From: Ignavibacteria bacterium RIFOXYC2_FULL_35_21
Lineage (GTDB): Bacteria; Bacteroidota; Ignavibacteria; Kapaibacteriales; UBA2268
Reading direction: 5' to 3'
Assembly (NCBI GenBank): GCA_001804705.1
Contig: MHAY01000007.1
Span: 1 to 41,140 of the forward strand
DNA: 41,140 nucleotides
The position numbers and the translations under genes were made by a program. The notes below the pieces were generated by a model, which saw nothing but the letters and a program-made list of their open reading frames with translations, was not told where the DNA came from and ran no database searches. Position 1 is the stretch's first letter; the number at the start of each line of letters is the position of its first letter. Below, piece by piece: positions 1-8,659 of this stretch.

Positions 1-143
1 GGCGATAATTCGTTTGTTACTGATATTTAATCGCTACGCGATAAATTTGTTAAATGATTTATTATACAATAATTCAAATTTTAATTCAGTATTCATCATT
101 CAGAATTTTTATTAAATATATAACCACAATTCGTAATTCGCAA

Positions 144-1109
144 TTAATTAGAGAATTCCGTCTCAAGCATGTCCCAATACTGGTCGCAAAACTCTTCAAT
201 ACCACTGTAATATTCTTTTGGATTTATTGTGAAATGCTGTAATATCTTTGAAAGTTTTGGTGGTATGTAAGGATATAATTTTGAGATGTTCATGACCCTG
301 TAATTATGAAATGCTGAACTGTCAGAAGGCTCTAAGCTGTTTTTTACTTCATCCGAAAAATCATTTCCTTTTATAATCTGTCCGAATGTTTTGATGCCTT
401 TCCCAACAGTATAGGAAAGAATATTACCCATGCTCCAGGTATCGAAATCGCTCACATCCTGCTTCAAATCGAAATCAATCCATTTATATTCACCTGTGCT
501 TCTTTCAATTATTATGTGGTCGTTCCTGATGTCGCCGTGACAAAGTTTATTTTCATGAAGTAGCTGAATACCGAGAAAAGAATCATACAGTTTCCTGAGT
601 ATATCAGGTAAATCCTCGTAGAAGAACTGCTCGTGCGGTTTATTTATTGTATAAATATAATTGAACATCGTAATCCCCCTGATGAAATCAATCGCCCTTA
701 CAGCATTATTCATGTCATCATAATGGGCGATACCCTGCATGAAACGGGGGTTTCCCCTGACAAGTGCTAAAACCTCTGCTTCTTTCTCGGGGCTTCGGTA
801 ACATCTGATTTTCAGTATTCCTATATGAGCGGTAAATTCTTCATGGAAAACCATTTTTAAAATTTTTTCTTTTTTTGTTTCCATATCTATAGTGTTGAAA
901 ACCCAATATTTCGGCTGGTCGTCAATTCCGAACCGGGTTTCGCTCATGTTTCCTTTGACTAAGAAATCCTTGCCTCCGATGCGAATGATGTCACCCCTGA
1001 TTATGTCCATCCACTGCGAGGTATCGGTCACAATTTTGAAACGCTGGGGCTTGACATCCCATCCTGTCAAATCTTTGATTCTAACTACCAGTTCTTCTTT
1101 TTCAGTCAT
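144..1109 (-). CDS. protein kinase-like protein
   Basis: This 321-residue protein has the layout of the protein kinase/aminoglycoside phosphotransferase fold. A candidate ATP-binding lysine sits at about residue 85 (ILK), a catalytic loop HGDIRNDH at 191-198 and a DFG-like IDFD at 211-214. The metal-binding Asn expected five residues after the catalytic Asp193 is His198, so activity is likely but not certain. I see no signal peptide or membrane segment, so it should be cytoplasmic. It follows the metalloprotease gene on the same strand with a 16-bp gap and is probably co-transcribed with it. The substrate is unknown; a small-molecule kinase or a pseudokinase are alternatives. Confidence 0.65.
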   Translation of the reverse strand: MTEKEELVVRIKDLTGWDVKPQRFKIVTDTSQWMDIIRGDIIRIGGKDFLVKGNMSETRFGIDDQPKYWVFNTIDMETKKEKILKMVFHEEFTAHIGILKIRCYRSPEKEAEVLALVRGNPRFMQGIAHYDDMNNAVRAIDFIRGITMFNYIYTINKPHEQFFYEDLPDILRKLYDSFLGIQLLHENKLCHGDIRNDHIIIERSTGEYKWIDFDLKQDVSDFDTWSMGNILSYTVGKGIKTFGQIIKGNDFSDEVKNSLEPSDSSAFHNYRVMNISKLYPYIPPKLSKILQHFTINPKEYYSGIEEFCDQYWDMLETEFSN

Positions 1110-1125
1110 AATTCAAAATTGAAAT

Positions 1126-3912
1126 TTATTTGATTATGATAATTTTTTTTACAATGGAAATATCCTTTGATTGAAATTTTAAGAAATAAATACCAGTTGA
1201 AATTCCGGATATATCTAACTTGAGTTTATGTTTACCGAATATAGGATAATCTATTATTTCATTTTTTACGATATGACCGAGTTCATCACAAATTATAATT
1301 TCGGAATGTTCGGTGGACAGGTTATTAATCATAATTTCTAATATTTCAGATGCCGGTATAGGACTGATGATAATTGATGATTCATAATTATAATCTTCAA
1401 CATTATTAACGCTGTCAAATATGAAAGAGAAAACATCAGACCACCGGCCTGAACCAAAGAAATTGCCTGATTTAACCCGCCAATAGTAGGTTTTTCCATT
1501 TACATGATTATCAAATGCAAATGTCGTGTCTTTGAGCAGTGAATCGTTAACCGGCAATGGGTAATTCACAAAGTCGTTATTATCTGAAAGTTGAAAATGA
1601 TAATATTTTGTATTGGCTACCCAGTCCCAAATAAAATTTACATCGGGATTACTAATCAACGAACTGTCCAAAGGTGACAATAGGTTTGGTTTTTCAGGAA
1701 CAAAAGGATTGTCATAATACAGCGAGGCTATTTCTCCTTCGCTTAGTACTTTTTTGAAAATATAAATATCATCAATTGCTCCTGAATAAGGTTCACTTCC
1801 TTTTCTTGAACCGATGTATAAAGATGTTGTGAAATTGAGCAGTGGTCCGGGTTTTTCTTCTGTCATTGTTAATACACCATTAATATAAGCTTTTGCAGTA
1901 TCACCGTCATAAGTAAATGCGGCATGTTTCCAGGTATTAGCCTCGGGCCAGCCTGCCCAGCATTGATATAATCCTGCTTTCAAATAGAAAGTACAACCGA
2001 GAGCACCCCAATGATAAATTTCAAATACATTCAGAGCGGGCCCTGAATTTGTACCAATGAAAAACTTTTTTACTGTTGAGTTTTCGCCTTTGAACCAGAA
2101 AGCTACAGTTATTTCATTATGATTCAAATCTGCATCAGGAATAAAAATATAGTTGCCGCTTGAAAAGCTGAAAGCACTGTTGGGATTACCGTATCTATCA
2201 GGAACTGCCTGGGGACTACCTTTAAGAATACCATCCGGGAAACCGCCGCAGATTGAATTTGCAGCATTTTTGTTAAATGGGTAGAAAGCAAGAGTATCTC
2301 CAAAAGAATCTGCATAGATAGAAAAGGGTATAACGCTTGTGTCGGCAACTGAATTATCAGAAATATCAAAGAGCCGTAATTTAATATTGCTACTACACAT
2401 TTTCGGTGCAACCCAGTAATGTAAATTATCAGATGCAAAAACAGAATCAGCAATTGTGAACCAATTAATACCATTATCAATTGTGTAATATATTCCGATA
2501 TTATCAACCCCTGATGAGTTCCATTTAATTGGAATATAGTCTCCGGTTTTAAATGATTGATTATTGTTCGGATTTTGCAATACAACTTCGGGTTCAGAAG
2601 GAGCAGTCAAACACAGTGCCTGCTCAGCAGTATTCCTCATTAATACTGCATTTTTTTCATCGAAAACCATTTTGACCTGGTAACCCAATCCGAACTGGTT
2701 GTTAGTACCTCCGCAATAGCTCATTATCGAACCGGGATTAGGCCTTGGTGTAATCGAAGCGTCAAGACAACCTCCATTTATTGCATCAGTTGTTATACAA
2801 GTATCAGTGGGAGAGCCGAAGTAGCAGCTATGAGTATGCTGTCCGTTGAAATTATGCCCTAATTCATGTGCAACAATGTAAACATCGTAATTAAATGCCA
2901 TGATTGGAAAGCTGTGACTTGCCTGAACAGAGCTGACTGAGAACCCGTATTCCTTGTTATCACATAGTGCATCAAAATAACCGAATCCTCCCCCGCCATA
3001 AGATATTGATGTCATGACATGGAAAACATCTCTCTGAACATCTGAATAATTCTCTTTCCAATATATACGTACTGTATCAGGTAAAGCATAGGCATTACCT
3101 TTGACATTGTATGGGTCAGCCGGATTGTCAGTCCAGTTTTTCAACCAGCTTAGTTTAATCGAAATGTTGAGTTGTTCTTCATAGATAACATCAACCATAG
3201 AGAAGATTGCTATTGCATAAGCCTGGGCTAATGCAGTATTACCTCCTGTTGCTTTGAAGAATTCAGTATCTGTTTCAACTGCAAGTTCAAGTTCGAGAAG
3301 TTCATTTGATAATGTATGTTCTATGGCTTTGAAATATTTTCCAGATTCAACTTTATTAAGATTATCAGTGAGGCAGCCTAAATCTTTAATGTCGTTAGGG
3401 AAATTCTCTTTGCTGACAATTTCCGATTCGGTATTACCATCAGTGAGATTAGGAGAAATGAAATATTGAATTACATCATTTTTCAAAACAGCACCGAATA
3501 ATAAATTGTCTATGATAATTAGATTAGCTTTTTCTTCAGGATATCCATCAATTGTTCCTGAATACATAATGACATTGGGAGCATTTAATTTCATTTCACC
3601 TGTTTTAGTTTGAGTGAGGAATTTTATTTTTTCATCAACTATTGACTTTCTTTTTGTCAATTCTAGATTTACAAATTTGCCTTCAGTTAATTGAAGGTTT
3701 TTTATTATTAGATTCTTAGATTGATTAATTTGAGAAATAAAATTTCTATTTAAGGATATTTTTGATTTATCATTTTCATTTTTAATATTAAATATTTCAT
3801 TTGCAGATGTTGAGAAAGTATATTCTTTATTAATTTTTTCAGCAAATAGATTATTGATTGTAAAAGATAGACTAAAAAACAAAACAAATACATACTTATA
3901 GCGTAAAACCAT
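1126..3912 (-). CDS. secreted zincin metalloprotease with LamG-like domain and T9SS sorting tail
   Basis: This 928-residue protein starts with a signal peptide (about 1-24), then a pro-region to about 210. The catalytic domain carries HELGHNFNGQH (His349, Glu350, His353, His359) and a Met-turn SIMSYC (Met397), the pattern of reprolysin-like metzincins (M12B). A LamG/concanavalin-type module follows (about 545-735), then a fibronectin-III-like module (740-835). The last 80 residues resemble a type A T9SS sorting domain, starting at PIPASE and ending in a lysine/isoleucine-rich tail. It should cross the outer membrane by T9SS and act at or outside the cell surface. The start is supported by a GAGG stretch a few bases upstream of the ATG. 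The natural substrate cannot be told. Confidence 0.88.
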   Translation of the reverse strand: MVLRYKYVFVLFFSLSFTINNLFAEKINKEYTFSTSANEIFNIKNENDKSKISLNRNFISQINQSKNLIIKNLQLTEGKFVNLELTKRKSIVDEKIKFLTQTKTGEMKLNAPNVIMYSGTIDGYPEEKANLIIIDNLLFGAVLKNDVIQYFISPNLTDGNTESEIVSKENFPNDIKDLGCLTDNLNKVESGKYFKAIEHTLSNELLELELAVETDTEFFKATGGNTALAQAYAIAIFSMVDVIYEEQLNISIKLSWLKNWTDNPADPYNVKGNAYALPDTVRIYWKENYSDVQRDVFHVMTSISYGGGGFGYFDALCDNKEYGFSVSSVQASHSFPIMAFNYDVYIVAHELGHNFNGQHTHSCYFGSPTDTCITTDAINGGCLDASITPRPNPGSIMSYCGGTNNQFGLGYQVKMVFDEKNAVLMRNTAEQALCLTAPSEPEVVLQNPNNNQSFKTGDYIPIKWNSSGVDNIGIYYTIDNGINWFTIADSVFASDNLHYWVAPKMCSSNIKLRLFDISDNSVADTSVIPFSIYADSFGDTLAFYPFNKNAANSICGGFPDGILKGSPQAVPDRYGNPNSAFSFSSGNYIFIPDADLNHNEITVAFWFKGENSTVKKFFIGTNSGPALNVFEIYHWGALGCTFYLKAGLYQCWAGWPEANTWKHAAFTYDGDTAKAYINGVLTMTEEKPGPLLNFTTSLYIGSRKGSEPYSGAIDDIYIFKKVLSEGEIASLYYDNPFVPEKPNLLSPLDSSLISNPDVNFIWDWVANTKYYHFQLSDNNDFVNYPLPVNDSLLKDTTFAFDNHVNGKTYYWRVKSGNFFGSGRWSDVFSFIFDSVNNVEDYNYESSIIISPIPASEILEIMINNLSTEHSEIIICDELGHIVKNEIIDYPIFGKHKLKLDISGISTGIYFLKFQSKDISIVKKIIIIK

Positions 3913-4005
3913 TCGGACCTCACTATTTCAAAAGAATACAAATTAAGTCCTGAATGTTTAAATCAAAAATATTCTTGAATATTTATTATTTTAATAAAAA
4001 AACAC

Positions 4006-4036
4006 TTGACTTTTGTTTCAATATTGAGTAATTTTG
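4006..4036 (+). promoter_or_regulatory. candidate promoter of the glycan operon
   Basis: TTGACT (4006-4011) is followed after 17 nt by TAATTTTG (4029-4036), which fits the Bacteroidota -7 form TAnnTTTG. A start near 4043 would leave a leader of about 28 nt before the ATG at 4071. This is a motif match only. Confidence 0.45.
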
Positions 4037-4070
4037 TTACACAGTATTGATTAATTAATAATTATTTGTA

Positions 4071-4616
4071 ATGCTTGATTCACTAATAACATCCAAAACA
4101 CGTGTGAAGCTTCTGCTGAAGTTCTTCCTGAATCCCGGCACACGTGCTTATTTAAGAGAATTGTCAAAGGAATTCGGTGAATCAACTAATGCCGTAAGAA
4201 TAGAATTAAACCGTTTGTCAAAAGCCGGTTTGCTAAAATCAGACAAAGATGGAAACACAAAACTGTACCATGCTAATACTCAGAATCCGTTATTTAATGA
4301 AATTCATAACCTTGTAAAAAAGTATCTTGGAATTGACTTTGTCGAAGGTATAATCAATAATCTCGGCAATGTGGAACTCGCATTTTTAACGGGTGATTAT
4401 GCAAAAGGCAAAGACATTGGAATAATTGATATTGTCATTGTTGGAGATATTAACCAAAATTATCTGAATGAGCTGATTATTGTCGCCGAAGAAAATCTCA
4501 AAAGAAAAATCAGGCCCCTGGTTTTGAATACTAAAGAATACAAGCGGTTGAAAGAAAACCTGAAGCTCGACAAATCCCTTTTAATCTGGAATAGAAACGG
4601 AGGCAGGAATGGATAG
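4071..4616 (+). CDS. winged-helix regulator with degenerate nucleotidyltransferase domain
   Basis: This 181-residue protein has an N-terminal winged helix (about 1-70, including RAYLRELSKEFGESTNAVR), typical of ArsR/MarR-like DNA binders. Its C-terminal half resembles a nucleotidyltransferase: FLTGDYAKG stands where GSxARG is expected, and IIDIVIVG stands where a DxD pair is expected. Two catalytic positions therefore look lost, and the domain may bind rather than modify. Proteins of this build often open polysaccharide clusters in Bacteroidota, and this one is the first gene of the operon, overlapping the permease gene by 8 bp. A role in controlling the glycan operon is inferred from position. 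Confidence 0.7.
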   Translation: MLDSLITSKTRVKLLLKFFLNPGTRAYLRELSKEFGESTNAVRIELNRLSKAGLLKSDKDGNTKLYHANTQNPLFNEIHNLVKKYLGIDFVEGIINNLGNVELAFLTGDYAKGKDIGIIDIVIVGDINQNYLNELIIVAEENLKRKIRPLVLNTKEYKRLKENLKLDKSLLIWNRNGGRNG

Positions 4617-5448
4617 TTGGACAACTGTAATAAAGCCAGTTAATAGCTGGTTTAATCTTAATCTCAGGGAAGTCTGGCAATACAGGGATTTAATCCGTTT
4701 GTTCTTTCATCGTGATTTTGTTGTGTTCTACAAGCAGACAATACTCGGTCCTTTGTGGTTTCTGATTCAGCCTTTACTGACGACAGTTGTCTATACGATT
4801 ATCTTTGGCAAAATAGCAAATCTCCCGACAGATGGGATTCCGCATATTCTTTTTTACATGTCCGGAGCTGTGATTTGGAATTATTTCTCACTGTGCCTGA
4901 CAAATACATCAAATACTTTTTCGCAAAATTCCGCAATTTTCGGGAAAGTGTATTTTCCCAGGCTTGTGATGCCGATTACATCAGTGATTACAAACCTCGT
5001 AACATTTTTTATTCAGTTACTGTTATTGTTAGCATTCTGGCTTTATTATTATTTTTACGGAAGCGGGATTCATATTAATAATATGCTTTTTATGTTTCCT
5101 TTACTGATTTTACAGATGGCACTCCTGGGATTGGGAACAGGTGTTTTAATATCATCATTAACGATTAAATACCGCGATTTAAGTTTTGTTGTAGGCTTCG
5201 GAGTACAGCTTTGGATGTATGCTACACCGATTGTTTATCCTTTGTCAATGATACCTGAAAAGTGGCAATGGCTCTCAATAATTAATCCTATGACTATGGT
5301 TGTGGAGACATTCAGATTAGGATTTCTTGGAAGCGGTTCGTTTGATTTAATGAGATATTTATTAAGCATTTTAATGACAGTACTTATTTTTTTAGTTGGT
5401 GTGATGCTCTTCAGCAGAGTAGAGAAATCGTTTATTGATAAGATATAA
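4609..5448 (+). CDS. wzm: ABC-2 type polysaccharide export permease
   Basis: This 279-residue protein has about six hydrophobic segments and matches the ABC-2 transporter permeases that move lipid-linked O-antigen or capsule glycans across the inner membrane (Wzm/KpsM/RfbA type). The early stretch FVVFYKQTILGPLWFLIQP is characteristic of the family. Its ATPase partner is the Wzt-like gene at 11551 in the same operon. The reading frame starts inside the 3' end of the regulator gene, suggesting translational coupling. The symbol is given for family membership; the exported glycan is not known, though the neighbours suggest one with a sialic-acid-like sugar. Confidence 0.88.
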   Translation: MDSWTTVIKPVNSWFNLNLREVWQYRDLIRLFFHRDFVVFYKQTILGPLWFLIQPLLTTVVYTIIFGKIANLPTDGIPHILFYMSGAVIWNYFSLCLTNTSNTFSQNSAIFGKVYFPRLVMPITSVITNLVTFFIQLLLLLAFWLYYYFYGSGIHINNMLFMFPLLILQMALLGLGTGVLISSLTIKYRDLSFVVGFGVQLWMYATPIVYPLSMIPEKWQWLSIINPMTMVVETFRLGFLGSGSFDLMRYLLSILMTVLIFLVGVMLFSRVEKSFIDKI

Positions 5449-5460
5449 ATAAAATAGAAT

Positions 5461-5760
5461 ATGAGACTAAGTGAGATTGAGAAGAAGGCATTGAATAATT
5501 CTCTTGAAGGAGTTGATGGAGAAGTCTATATTTTCGGTTCAAGAATTGATGATAATAAAAAGGGCGGGGATATAGATATCTTAATATTTTCAAATAATAG
5601 CCCATTTGAATTATCCCAAGAAGTATCTGTTCGTTTTTTTAAATTATGTGAAGAAAAAATTGATGTGATTGTGATGGATCCCAATCAGTTGACAAGAGAA
5701 CAAGAAGCTTTTTTGAATACAATAGAAAAAATAAAATTGTTAAACAACAAGGTTGATTAA
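5461..5760 (+). CDS. MNT-domain minimal nucleotidyltransferase (putative antitoxin)
   Basis: This 99-residue protein is a minimal nucleotidyltransferase of the MntA/HI0073 kind. The catalytic signature is intact: Gly26-Ser27 (FGSR), then Asp37 and Asp39 (GDIDIL), and a later Asp in KIDVIVMD. It is followed two bases later by a HEPN gene, the usual MNT/HEPN pairing. In characterised type VII toxin-antitoxin pairs the MNT protein neutralises the HEPN RNase by adding AMP to a tyrosine. The pair is embedded in the glycan operon with 12 bp to the permease gene. A housekeeping or regulatory role instead of toxin-antitoxin is possible. Confidence 0.78.
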   Translation: MRLSEIEKKALNNSLEGVDGEVYIFGSRIDDNKKGGDIDILIFSNNSPFELSQEVSVRFFKLCEEKIDVIVMDPNQLTREQEAFLNTIEKIKLLNNKVD

Positions 5761-5762
5761 CT

Positions 5763-6203
5763 ATGGAAAAAGATATAAAAGAATTGTTAATTGTTTCGTT
5801 AGAGAAAGTGCACAAATCTATTGAAGCAGCTATTGACTCAATAATTAATGCGTCTGGATTTGATCCTTTCAAAGTATATACACTCAGGGAACAAGAACCT
5901 TATGATGCATTGACTATAAGATTTTCAAGAGCTGTTGAAGTCTGTTTGAAATTTTTCAGAACTTATGAAGTTTATCTTTTTGGAGAATCATCAGATACTA
6001 TTAGAGACAGATTATTGAAAATGGAAAAAATTGGACTTATAAGTAATGTAGATTTATGGATTAATATGAGAGATGTTAGAAATAGGGTAGTTCATGATTA
6101 TTTACCTGAAGAAATTAAAAAGACATATAATTTTATTACAAGTCTCTATTGTAAAGAATTAGAAAGTTTGAATAATAAAGTTAGTGATTTAAAATTTGAA
6201 TAA
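5763..6203 (+). CDS. HEPN-domain protein (putative RNase toxin / MNT partner)
   Basis: This 146-residue, helix-rich protein carries the HEPN active-site motif RNRVVHDY, that is R106-x4-H111-x-Y113. This is the RX4HXY form whose tyrosine is AMPylated by MntA-type antitoxins. It follows the MNT gene by two bases, so the two are surely co-expressed. The length and layout also fit the HI0074-like 'nucleotidyltransferase substrate-binding' family. The motif and pairing are seen directly; toxin activity is inferred from the family. Confidence 0.75.
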   Translation: MEKDIKELLIVSLEKVHKSIEAAIDSIINASGFDPFKVYTLREQEPYDALTIRFSRAVEVCLKFFRTYEVYLFGESSDTIRDRLLKMEKIGLISNVDLWINMRDVRNRVVHDYLPEEIKKTYNFITSLYCKELESLNNKVSDLKFE

Positions 6204-6205
6204 AA

Positions 6206-6382
6206 ATGAGACTGAATCAAAATGAGGAAGATTTATTTAATGAGCTCGAAAAAATCGAGTTCGATTTCAGTCTGGGTGATGATATAAATAAATTAGATAA
6301 AAAGGAAAAAGAAAAAATAATGAAGGCGATTGAAAATAAAAAAACCATTAATAATGAAGCTGATGATGTGAATAAAAAATGA
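6206..6382 (+). CDS. small hypothetical protein in the nonulosonate operon
   Basis: This is an unrecognised 58-codon ORF. The protein is highly charged (rich in Lys, Glu, Asp and Asn), has no membrane segment and looks helical. It begins two bases after the HEPN stop and its TGA overlaps the ATG of the neuB-like gene (ATGA), a tight coupling that supports real translation. It may be a small partner of the synthase or of the MNT/HEPN pair; nothing in the sequence decides between these. Confidence 0.5.
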   Translation: MRLNQNEEDLFNELEKIEFDFSLGDDINKLDKKEKEKIMKAIENKKTINNEADDVNKK

Positions 6383-7416
6383 ATGAAATAAAAATAAATA
6401 ACAGGTTAATTGGTGAAGCTCATAAGCCATTTGTGATTGCTGAAATAGGTATCAATCACGAAGGGAATTTCGATTTAGCTATTAAAATGGTTAATGATGC
6501 TCACAAAGCCGGATGTGAGTGTGTGAAGTTTCAGACTCACATAATAGAAGATGAAATGATACCTAATGAAGTTGTACCGGGTAATGCAAGTGAATCAATA
6601 TGGGAAATTATGAAGAGATGCAGGCTGACTGAAGAAGAAGAAATAAAAATTAAAGAATATGTTGTATCATTGGGTATGATTTTTCTATCTACCCCATTTT
6701 CAAGAGCTGCAGCAGACAGGCTACAAAAACTCGGAGTTCCTGCTTACAAGATTGGTTCGGGTGAGTGTAACAACTATCCACTAATTGAGCATATCGCTAA
6801 ATTCGGAAAGCCGGTAATTCTCAGCACAGGAATGAATGATATAAATTCAATACAATTATCTGTTGATATTTTGAGAAAATATAAAGTGCCTTATGCTTTA
6901 ATGCACTGCACCTCGATGTACCCAACACCATACAATAAAGTGAGATTGGGAGCATTGAACGAGCTAAAAGAAAATTTCCCTGAAGCAGTGCTTGGATTGA
7001 GCGACCATTCATTGGGTATATACACTTGTCTGGGAGCAATTCCCCTGGGAGCAAGTATATTAGAAAAACATTTTACGTCGGATAGAAAATTACCGGGACC
7101 TGATAATCCAATTTCAATCGAACCTGATGAATTGAGGGAACTCATAATTGGAAGTGAAGCAATTCACAAAGCACTTGGGGGCACAAAAGAAATTCTGAAA
7201 GAAGAACAGCCGACGATTGATTTTGCTTATTCCTGTGTTGTGTCAATAAAAGAGATTAAAAAAGGAGAGCAGTTCAGCTATGAAAATATATGGGTGAAAC
7301 GCCCCGGTACGGGAGAAATCAAAGCAGTGGATTTTGATAATGTAATCGGGAAAAAAGCTAAAAGAGATATTGAAGTTAATCAACAAATTAAGTGGGAAGA
7401 TGTTGGACGATATTAG
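6379..7416 (+). CDS. neuB: nonulosonate (sialic acid-type) synthase
   Basis: This 345-residue protein matches the NeuB/LegI/PseI family, which condenses phosphoenolpyruvate with an N-acetylhexosamine to give a nine-carbon acidic sugar in the cytoplasm. Family features include the N-terminal VIAEIGINHEG, the barrel motif KFQTH, and a C-terminal antifreeze-like SAF domain (about 285-345) with the typical stretch NIWVKRPGTGEI. With the neuC- and neuA-like genes downstream it forms a minimal pathway from UDP-GlcNAc to a CMP-activated sugar. The sequence does not settle which sugar (Neu5Ac, legionaminic or other) is made. No LegB/LegC-type dehydratase or aminotransferase is present in the window, which leans towards the Neu type. 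Confidence 0.88.
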   Translation: MNEIKINNRLIGEAHKPFVIAEIGINHEGNFDLAIKMVNDAHKAGCECVKFQTHIIEDEMIPNEVVPGNASESIWEIMKRCRLTEEEEIKIKEYVVSLGMIFLSTPFSRAAADRLQKLGVPAYKIGSGECNNYPLIEHIAKFGKPVILSTGMNDINSIQLSVDILRKYKVPYALMHCTSMYPTPYNKVRLGALNELKENFPEAVLGLSDHSLGIYTCLGAIPLGASILEKHFTSDRKLPGPDNPISIEPDELRELIIGSEAIHKALGGTKEILKEEQPTIDFAYSCVVSIKEIKKGEQFSYENIWVKRPGTGEIKAVDFDNVIGKKAKRDIEVNQQIKWEDVGRY

Positions 7417-7419
7417 AAG

Positions 7420-7442
7420 GTGTCAGGAGTAACTCCTGACAC
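7420..7442. repeat. perfect stem-loop between neuB-like and amidotransferase genes
   Basis: GTGTCAGGAG (7420-7429) and CTCCTGACAC (7433-7442) form a perfect 10-bp stem with a 3-nt loop, four bases after the neuB-like stop. No T-run follows, so it is more likely a REP-like element or mRNA-stabilising hairpin than a full terminator. The next gene is in the same direction. Confidence 0.6.
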
Positions 7443-7517
7443 GGATTGAAAAAAATAATTTCTTTAATTATGAATTATGAATTGTGAATTGTTAATTAGA
7501 ATATAGATGGAGGTATT

Positions 7518-8642
7518 ATGAAATACTGTAAAAAATGCCTGATGCCTGATACAAGGCCCGGAATAACATTTCATGAGGATGGTATGTGCGCACCATGCCA
7601 TAACTATGAAAAACAAAAAACGACTGACTGGAATAAAAGACTGGAAGAGTTTGAAAAACTCTGCTCCAAATACAGAGGGAAATATGGAAATTATTATGAT
7701 TGTGCCATAGCCGTTTCAGGCGGGAAAGATTCTACATTTCAGGTTTATTATATTAAGGAAGTGATGAAGATGAATCCTGTGCTTCTTGCTGTCGGGAATA
7801 TTGATTGGACTGAAACAGGAAGGAAAAATCTTGCAAATCTTTCAGATACTTTTAGCTGTGATATTATTTCGATTACTCCGAATCATAATATAACAAGAAT
7901 AATGGCAAAGAAAGCATTTATAGAATTAGGTTCGCCAACCTGGTATGCCGATGCCTTGATTTATGCTTATCCTTACAGGATGGCTATGAAACTAGGTTTA
8001 CATTTGCTTTTTTATGGTGAGAATGTGAATTATCAATATGGTGGCAAATATGATGAAGAAACACCATCGGCAAAGTTACAGCCGCTCAATGATGTAGTCA
8101 AACCGGTTTGGGATTTGTGGCTGAAAGACGGGGATATAACTGAAAAAGAGCTTGAATCAGCTAAACAACCAACGCTTGATGAATGTGATAAACATGGCTT
8201 GGAGCCTGTTTATCTGAGCTACTACGTCCCATGGGACACACATCACAATTATGAAGTTGCAAAAAGATGGGGTTTCAGACATCTTGGTCACGAGTATATT
8301 CGAGAAGGCACAATCGAGCAGTACAATCAGATAGATTCAATCAGTTATTTGCTCAATCAATATCTGAAATATCCGAAATTCGGACACGCGTCTGCAACTG
8401 AAATGGCTTCACGATGGATTAGAGCAGGACTAAAAACACGCGAGGAAATGATCCCTTATGTGAAGCAATATGACAGAAATCTCGACCAGGGGATTGTTGA
8501 CCGGTTCACAGAATTTATAAACATGAAGCCAAGAGAATTTTGGTCAATAATGGATAAATGGTATAACAAAGAATTATTCACTCAAGACAAAGATGGAGTC
8601 TGGCATGAGAGGTATGAGGTTGGAGTTGGGATTGTAAAATAA
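7518..8642 (+). CDS. N-acetyl sugar amidotransferase (WbpG/PseA family)
   Basis: This 374-residue protein has a PP-loop ATPase motif (AVSGGKDST, about 65-73) and an N-terminal four-cysteine zinc-type site (C4, C7, C24, C27). Both are typical of the WbpG/PseA N-acetyl sugar amidotransferase family. Such enzymes turn an acetamido or carboxyl group of a sugar into an amidine or amide in LPS, flagellar or capsule sugars. A strong ribosome site, GGAGG, lies just before the ATG. Between the synthase and the epimerase it probably tailors the nonulosonate or its hexosamine precursor. The ammonia donor is often a separate HisH/HisF-like pair; none is seen here. Confidence 0.83.
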   Translation: MKYCKKCLMPDTRPGITFHEDGMCAPCHNYEKQKTTDWNKRLEEFEKLCSKYRGKYGNYYDCAIAVSGGKDSTFQVYYIKEVMKMNPVLLAVGNIDWTETGRKNLANLSDTFSCDIISITPNHNITRIMAKKAFIELGSPTWYADALIYAYPYRMAMKLGLHLLFYGENVNYQYGGKYDEETPSAKLQPLNDVVKPVWDLWLKDGDITEKELESAKQPTLDECDKHGLEPVYLSYYVPWDTHHNYEVAKRWGFRHLGHEYIREGTIEQYNQIDSISYLLNQYLKYPKFGHASATEMASRWIRAGLKTREEMIPYVKQYDRNLDQGIVDRFTEFINMKPREFWSIMDKWYNKELFTQDKDGVWHERYEVGVGIVK

Positions 8643-8659
8643 TCAAGTAAAGTGTGATA

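Noticed and set aside
2124-2585. 153-residue minus-strand ORF within the metalloprotease gene
   Set aside because: It is an alternative frame inside a well-supported gene with clear domains.
4035-4041. Fourth TGTAACA motif, before the metalloprotease gene
   Set aside because: TGTAACA is present on the minus strand but there is no GTTATT after 16 nt, so it does not fit the other three sites.
7420-7442. Intrinsic terminator splitting the glycan operon
   Set aside because: The stem is perfect but no T-run follows; the next gene has the same direction and a strong ribosome site.
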